Assembly: GCA_003501665.1 (NCBI GenBank)
Contig: DNOQ01000011.1
Coordinates: 638-10,212, forward strand
Direction of reading: 5' to 3'
From: Bacteroidales bacterium
GTDB taxonomy: Bacteria > Bacteroidota > Bacteroidia > Bacteroidales > VadinHA17
Length of the DNA stretch: 9,575 nt
Each line of letters starts with the position of its first letter. Within the stretch, counting starts at the first letter, position 1. Below the pieces are notes generated by a model. That model had not been told where the DNA came from, searched no databases, and worked only from the letters and a program-made list of their open reading frames with translations. Of this stretch, positions 6,911 to 9,575 are shown piece after piece. A program made the position numbers and the translations under genes.

Positions 6911-9387
6911 ATCAGGGCTTCGCCTGCATCATTTGCTCCAATGATCATAAACACGATATCATGGATCGGATCATAAGCCCAGGCACGGTTTTGTCCTAAC
7001 ATATCATTCATTGTCCGTCCCTCAGGTGGTTCGATATTCCTCTTATACCAGCGGTTTTCGCCGACATGATAAGCCCAGATCCCGGACCTGGACCTATCCC
7101 CTTCAGGCGAGCCAGCAGTAAGGAACATATCATCGTCTGGAAGGTAAGCAGCTTCACGTCTGCAGACCGGAGGTTGTCCTCCGGTAGCAGTGGCAAAATC
7201 CGGTTCAATCTTTTCCCATTGGCCTGTTTTCAGGGGGAAACGCCAGAGCTCATCTTGTTTGGGGCCTGCACCATGCAGTATCAGTTGATCCCGGTGAGAA
7301 TCGTAAACCAGGGCAGTCATCTCATACAGGTTCTGTGGCCAGGGTCCTTTGAGGGTGAGTTTCTTCCATTGCCGGCCAGCCACATCGAGCAGATATACCG
7401 AGTTATCCACAATAGTCTCGCCATTCCAGGTGGTCATATCAGCCCGTTGTTTGCTATCAAACGCTCCCCAATTGTAGTCTACTGCCATCACTCCCTTAGG
7501 AGTCTGAACCAGCAGGTCAAGGCCTGTTAATCCGCAGCATATTATTTCCCATTTCTGGCTCTCTTCATGATAGACCCAAGTGCCCCACTTTGTGTAATAC
7601 GAAGGGCTGAAGTTTTCTTTTGTTCCGGCCCCAATTTTCTTTGGCTCAATATCCTTCAACGGTTCAGGGTTATAGTCTCCGGTCAGATATACAGTCTTGG
7701 TATTAATAATTTTCCTGCTCACCGGATCATAAGCATATATCTTGCGGCCATGACGGATCCATGGACCACCACTGAATGTCACGCCACCGGCAATGATCCC
7801 TTTGTCCCAGGCGCGTTCGGGATACTCGGCTATAATTGGGCTTGACACCCAGGTATTTTGCTCAACATCGTAAAAATCATTTTCATTGCCTCCATAACCA
7901 CAATGTCCACCGCCCCAGTAGATAATTCTGCCCTTATCGGTATCGAACGCACAGGATCCCCAGGTTCGTACCGGAACTAGCCGGCCGGGTTTATCAAAAT
8001 GGACCCACTGGTTACCTGGCATTTTCTGGATTCGTGTCATCTGCTCACGGTAACGAACAGCATCCGGCTCTGTACCTTCAATAACCTGTTTGACAGGTCG
8101 TTTGGGAAGCTCGCGTTCCGGCCCCGGAACTGCTGTTTCATCCGCCAGTCCCTGCTTCTCAATCTGGTAAGCATAAGTGGTACGGACAGGATATATTTCA
8201 TTGCAACCGTGGGTGTCACCCTCGCGTTTTTTCGAGGTAGTAAGCAGAATAATACTTGAATCCGGTATGATATCTGCAGTAACATACCAGCCGACAGATG
8301 TTTCACCCCGCAGCCTGTGCCACGAATCGGAAGCAACATCATATCCCCACATATCTGTTAACTCCTCATAGTTGTAGCCACCTCCCATTATTACCAAACC
8401 GGAGGGTCGGTTATAAACGGCGAAATGTCCGGCACGGGCCTCAGGGACACCTGCAGAGGTACTCTTGCGCCAGGTGTCTCTTCTAAGGTCCAGTATCCAG
8501 GTATACGCGCGAAAGTGGCTCTGACCATCACCACCAAATACAACTATAACCTTTTTCCTGGTATCACAAACCAGCCGGGTGCACATGCGGGGTGGAGAAT
8601 CACCACCGGTACTGACAGGCGACCAATTGCCGGTTTTGCAGTTATATTCCCATGTACCGGTGTAACCTACTAGACGACCTTCAGTATCAGGTTCTGCAAC
8701 ATGCCCTCCACCATAAAGAATGATCCGGTCACCAAAGGGATCATAACATAACGACCCAAACGATACAGGGGGCGGTGCCTGATCGCCATCAATTGATGAC
8801 CAAATGCGCTCTTCCACATGGTAGGCAAATGTCCTTCCCCCAGTGAAATAGACCATCCTGCGACGCTTGCTGTCATATGTGACCTGATCCCCCACAATGT
8901 TAAGGTCGGGTCGGAGCACTCCACTGCGCTCCTTGAGCTGAGGACGATAATAGCCCGGGGTTATTCCCTGGTATGTATTTACATGGTGCATTGGTGGCAG
9001 GCTTTTGCGCCACTCCTCCAGCTTGCCATGGGGTAAGTGATTCTCCCAGGAACCAGTTACAGGATTAAATGCCACAATATCGTATTCCTTGTTGCCAGAC
9101 CAGGGTTTCTCAGGATTGCCATAGTCTCCGGAATAATACCCATGAAATCCCCAGAGCAGAAAACAGTTTATATCAGGTGCATAACGAAAAGAGCTGAACC
9201 GTCGTGCACCTTGATCCTCCTGCAAAATGAGACTCCAATTATTGGTTGTAAGTTCCAGATTGTCATTTCCCTGCGATTCGTCCAACTGAGAACCAGATTT
9301 TTTCGTGCCTTTGCACATCGCAAAAAGACCTCCAAAACCCAGAGCAGATGTCTTAATGAATTGCCTGCGTTTAACTTGCTTATTCAT
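6889..9387 (-). CDS. Large Tat-exported kelch-repeat (double beta-propeller) protein
   Basis: Exported protein of 832 residues built almost wholly from kelch-type blades. A twin-arginine signal (KRRQFIK, 6-12) leads into a hydrophobic stretch ending at Cys25. FAMC is a poor lipobox, so a lipoprotein is possible but unproven. About 13 blades can be followed by the pattern hydrophobic strand-GG-aromatic-W. The clearest are at about 169-201, 211-260 (IILYGGGH), 270-309 (VIVVFGG), 321-359 (LVIMGGG), 476-517 (IIYWGGGHCGYGGN), 691-729, 745-784 and 801-831. A proline/charged linker (about 411-470) separates blades 1-6 from 7-13, suggesting two propellers. The galactose-oxidase central-domain fold is related, but the copper ligands and Cys-Tyr pair of galactose oxidase cannot be placed, so enzyme activity should not be assumed. 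The ATG at 9385-9387 directly precedes the Tat motif. It lies 539 bp upstream of susC on the same strand, too far to assume co-transcription. A role in binding or modifying glycan in the periplasm is inference from context. Confidence 0.85.
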   Translation of the reverse strand: MNKQVKRRQFIKTSALGFGGLFAMCKGTKKSGSQLDESQGNDNLELTTNNWSLILQEDQGARRFSSFRYAPDINCFLLWGFHGYYSGDYGNPEKPWSGNKEYDIVAFNPVTGSWENHLPHGKLEEWRKSLPPMHHVNTYQGITPGYYRPQLKERSGVLRPDLNIVGDQVTYDSKRRRMVYFTGGRTFAYHVEERIWSSIDGDQAPPPVSFGSLCYDPFGDRIILYGGGHVAEPDTEGRLVGYTGTWEYNCKTGNWSPVSTGGDSPPRMCTRLVCDTRKKVIVVFGGDGQSHFRAYTWILDLRRDTWRKSTSAGVPEARAGHFAVYNRPSGLVIMGGGYNYEELTDMWGYDVASDSWHRLRGETSVGWYVTADIIPDSSIILLTTSKKREGDTHGCNEIYPVRTTYAYQIEKQGLADETAVPGPERELPKRPVKQVIEGTEPDAVRYREQMTRIQKMPGNQWVHFDKPGRLVPVRTWGSCAFDTDKGRIIYWGGGHCGYGGNENDFYDVEQNTWVSSPIIAEYPERAWDKGIIAGGVTFSGGPWIRHGRKIYAYDPVSRKIINTKTVYLTGDYNPEPLKDIEPKKIGAGTKENFSPSYYTKWGTWVYHEESQKWEIICCGLTGLDLLVQTPKGVMAVDYNWGAFDSKQRADMTTWNGETIVDNSVYLLDVAGRQWKKLTLKGPWPQNLYEMTALVYDSHRDQLILHGAGPKQDELWRFPLKTGQWEKIEPDFATATGGQPPVCRREAAYLPDDDMFLTAGSPEGDRSRSGIWAYHVGENRWYKRNIEPPEGRTMNDMLGQNRAWAYDPIHDIVFMIIGANDAGEALIYRMKFA

Positions 9388-9426
9388 ATTATGGAATTTG
9401 TTAAGTAAAAATGAGTATACCCGATG

Positions 9427-9522
9427 TTAGCTTGTATACTTGCTACGGATTCGTCTCTTAATATCCTTCACCATTTTAGGTATTCCGTATAATATTATCC
9501 AAATCACTTGCCCAAATATCAT
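9427..9522 (-). CDS. Possible small membrane peptide (31 aa), unidentified
   Basis: A 31-codon minus-strand ORF begins at ATG (9520-9522) and ends at TAA (9427-9429), 39 bp before the kelch start. The product starts MIFGQVIWIILYGIPKMV and ends in a strongly basic tail (KDIKRRIRSKYTS). That is one short hydrophobic segment (about residues 2-14) with positive charges after it, the layout of small single-pass membrane peptides. Its ATG lies 9 bases after the stop of a possible upstream reading frame in the same phase, which would fit translational coupling. The leader has no Shine-Dalgarno sequence, but neither do the other genes here. At this length an open frame can arise by chance, and I recognise no family. 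Confidence 0.3.
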   Translation of the reverse strand: MIFGQVIWIILYGIPKMVKDIKRRIRSKYTS

Positions 9523-9531
9523 AAATAAAAC

Positions 9532-9575
9532 TTACTTAAAAGGACTCACCTTTGCCAAAGCGATAAATGCATTAA
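9532..9575 (-). CDS. Possible 3' end of an upstream gene, cut by the window edge
   Basis: On the minus strand one frame is open from the window edge and ends in NAFIALAKVSPFK followed by TAA (9532-9534). The peptide looks like an ordinary protein C-terminus, and the following 31-codon ORF starts 9 bases later. Only 13 whole sense codons are visible and another frame is also open for several codons (LMHLSLWQR, then stop), so this rests on plausibility alone. No function can be given. Confidence 0.22.
   Translation of the reverse strand, partial: NAFIALAKVSPFK

Noticed and set aside
7066..7530. 154-codon plus-strand ORF within the kelch gene
   Set aside because: Shadow of the kelch coding strand; the opposite frame carries consistent propeller repeats.
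9313..9387. Kelch protein as a definite lipoprotein (Cys25)
   Set aside because: The residues before the Cys (F-A-M) do not fit the usual lipobox, so only Tat export is called.

Overview
The window looks like chromosomal DNA of a free-living Bacteroidota bacterium, most likely of the Bacteroidales/Marinilabiliales type. The main evidence is an adjacent SusC-like TonB-dependent transporter and SusD-like lipoprotein. The AT-rich leaders without clear Shine-Dalgarno sequences and a Bacteroidota-style (-33/-7) promoter candidate fit this. No taxonomic marker gene is present, so the exact lineage is an inference.

All four well-supported complete genes lie on the minus strand and are transcribed right to left. 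At 9387-6889 is a large Tat-exported kelch-repeat (beta-propeller) protein. After a 539-bp gap come susC-like (6349-3182), susD-like (3130-1454) and a short Tat-exported Gfo/Idh/MocA-family oxidoreductase (1376-408). The last three are spaced 51 and 77 bp apart and probably form one transcription unit. A promoter candidate for it lies at 6465-6495, about 115-145 bp upstream of the susC start. The three products would act in sequence: SusD captures an oligosaccharide or other ligand at the cell surface, SusC imports it across the outer membrane using TonB, and the periplasmic oxidoreductase oxidises or reduces a sugar or related ligand. No glycoside hydrolase, polysaccharide lyase, sulfatase or regulator is in view, so the substrate cannot be named.

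The gap at 6350-6888 is not simply empty. Its right two thirds hold decayed plus-strand coding sequence. One piece (6523-6743) resembles the nucleophile-elbow region of a large alpha/beta-hydrolase (acetyl-xylan-esterase-like), split by a frameshift. A second, unidentified piece (6743-6910) has an internal stop and runs into the end of the convergent kelch gene. This looks like a gene graveyard where an older hydrolase locus was broken up.

At the right edge, upstream of the kelch gene, the minus strand may carry the last codons of another gene (9532-9575) followed by a 31-codon ORF for a small hydrophobic/basic peptide (9427-9522). The left edge (1-407) is a non-coding or degraded stretch with no convincing gene or terminator. 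I saw no tRNA, rRNA, CRISPR array, insertion sequence or new defence-like system.
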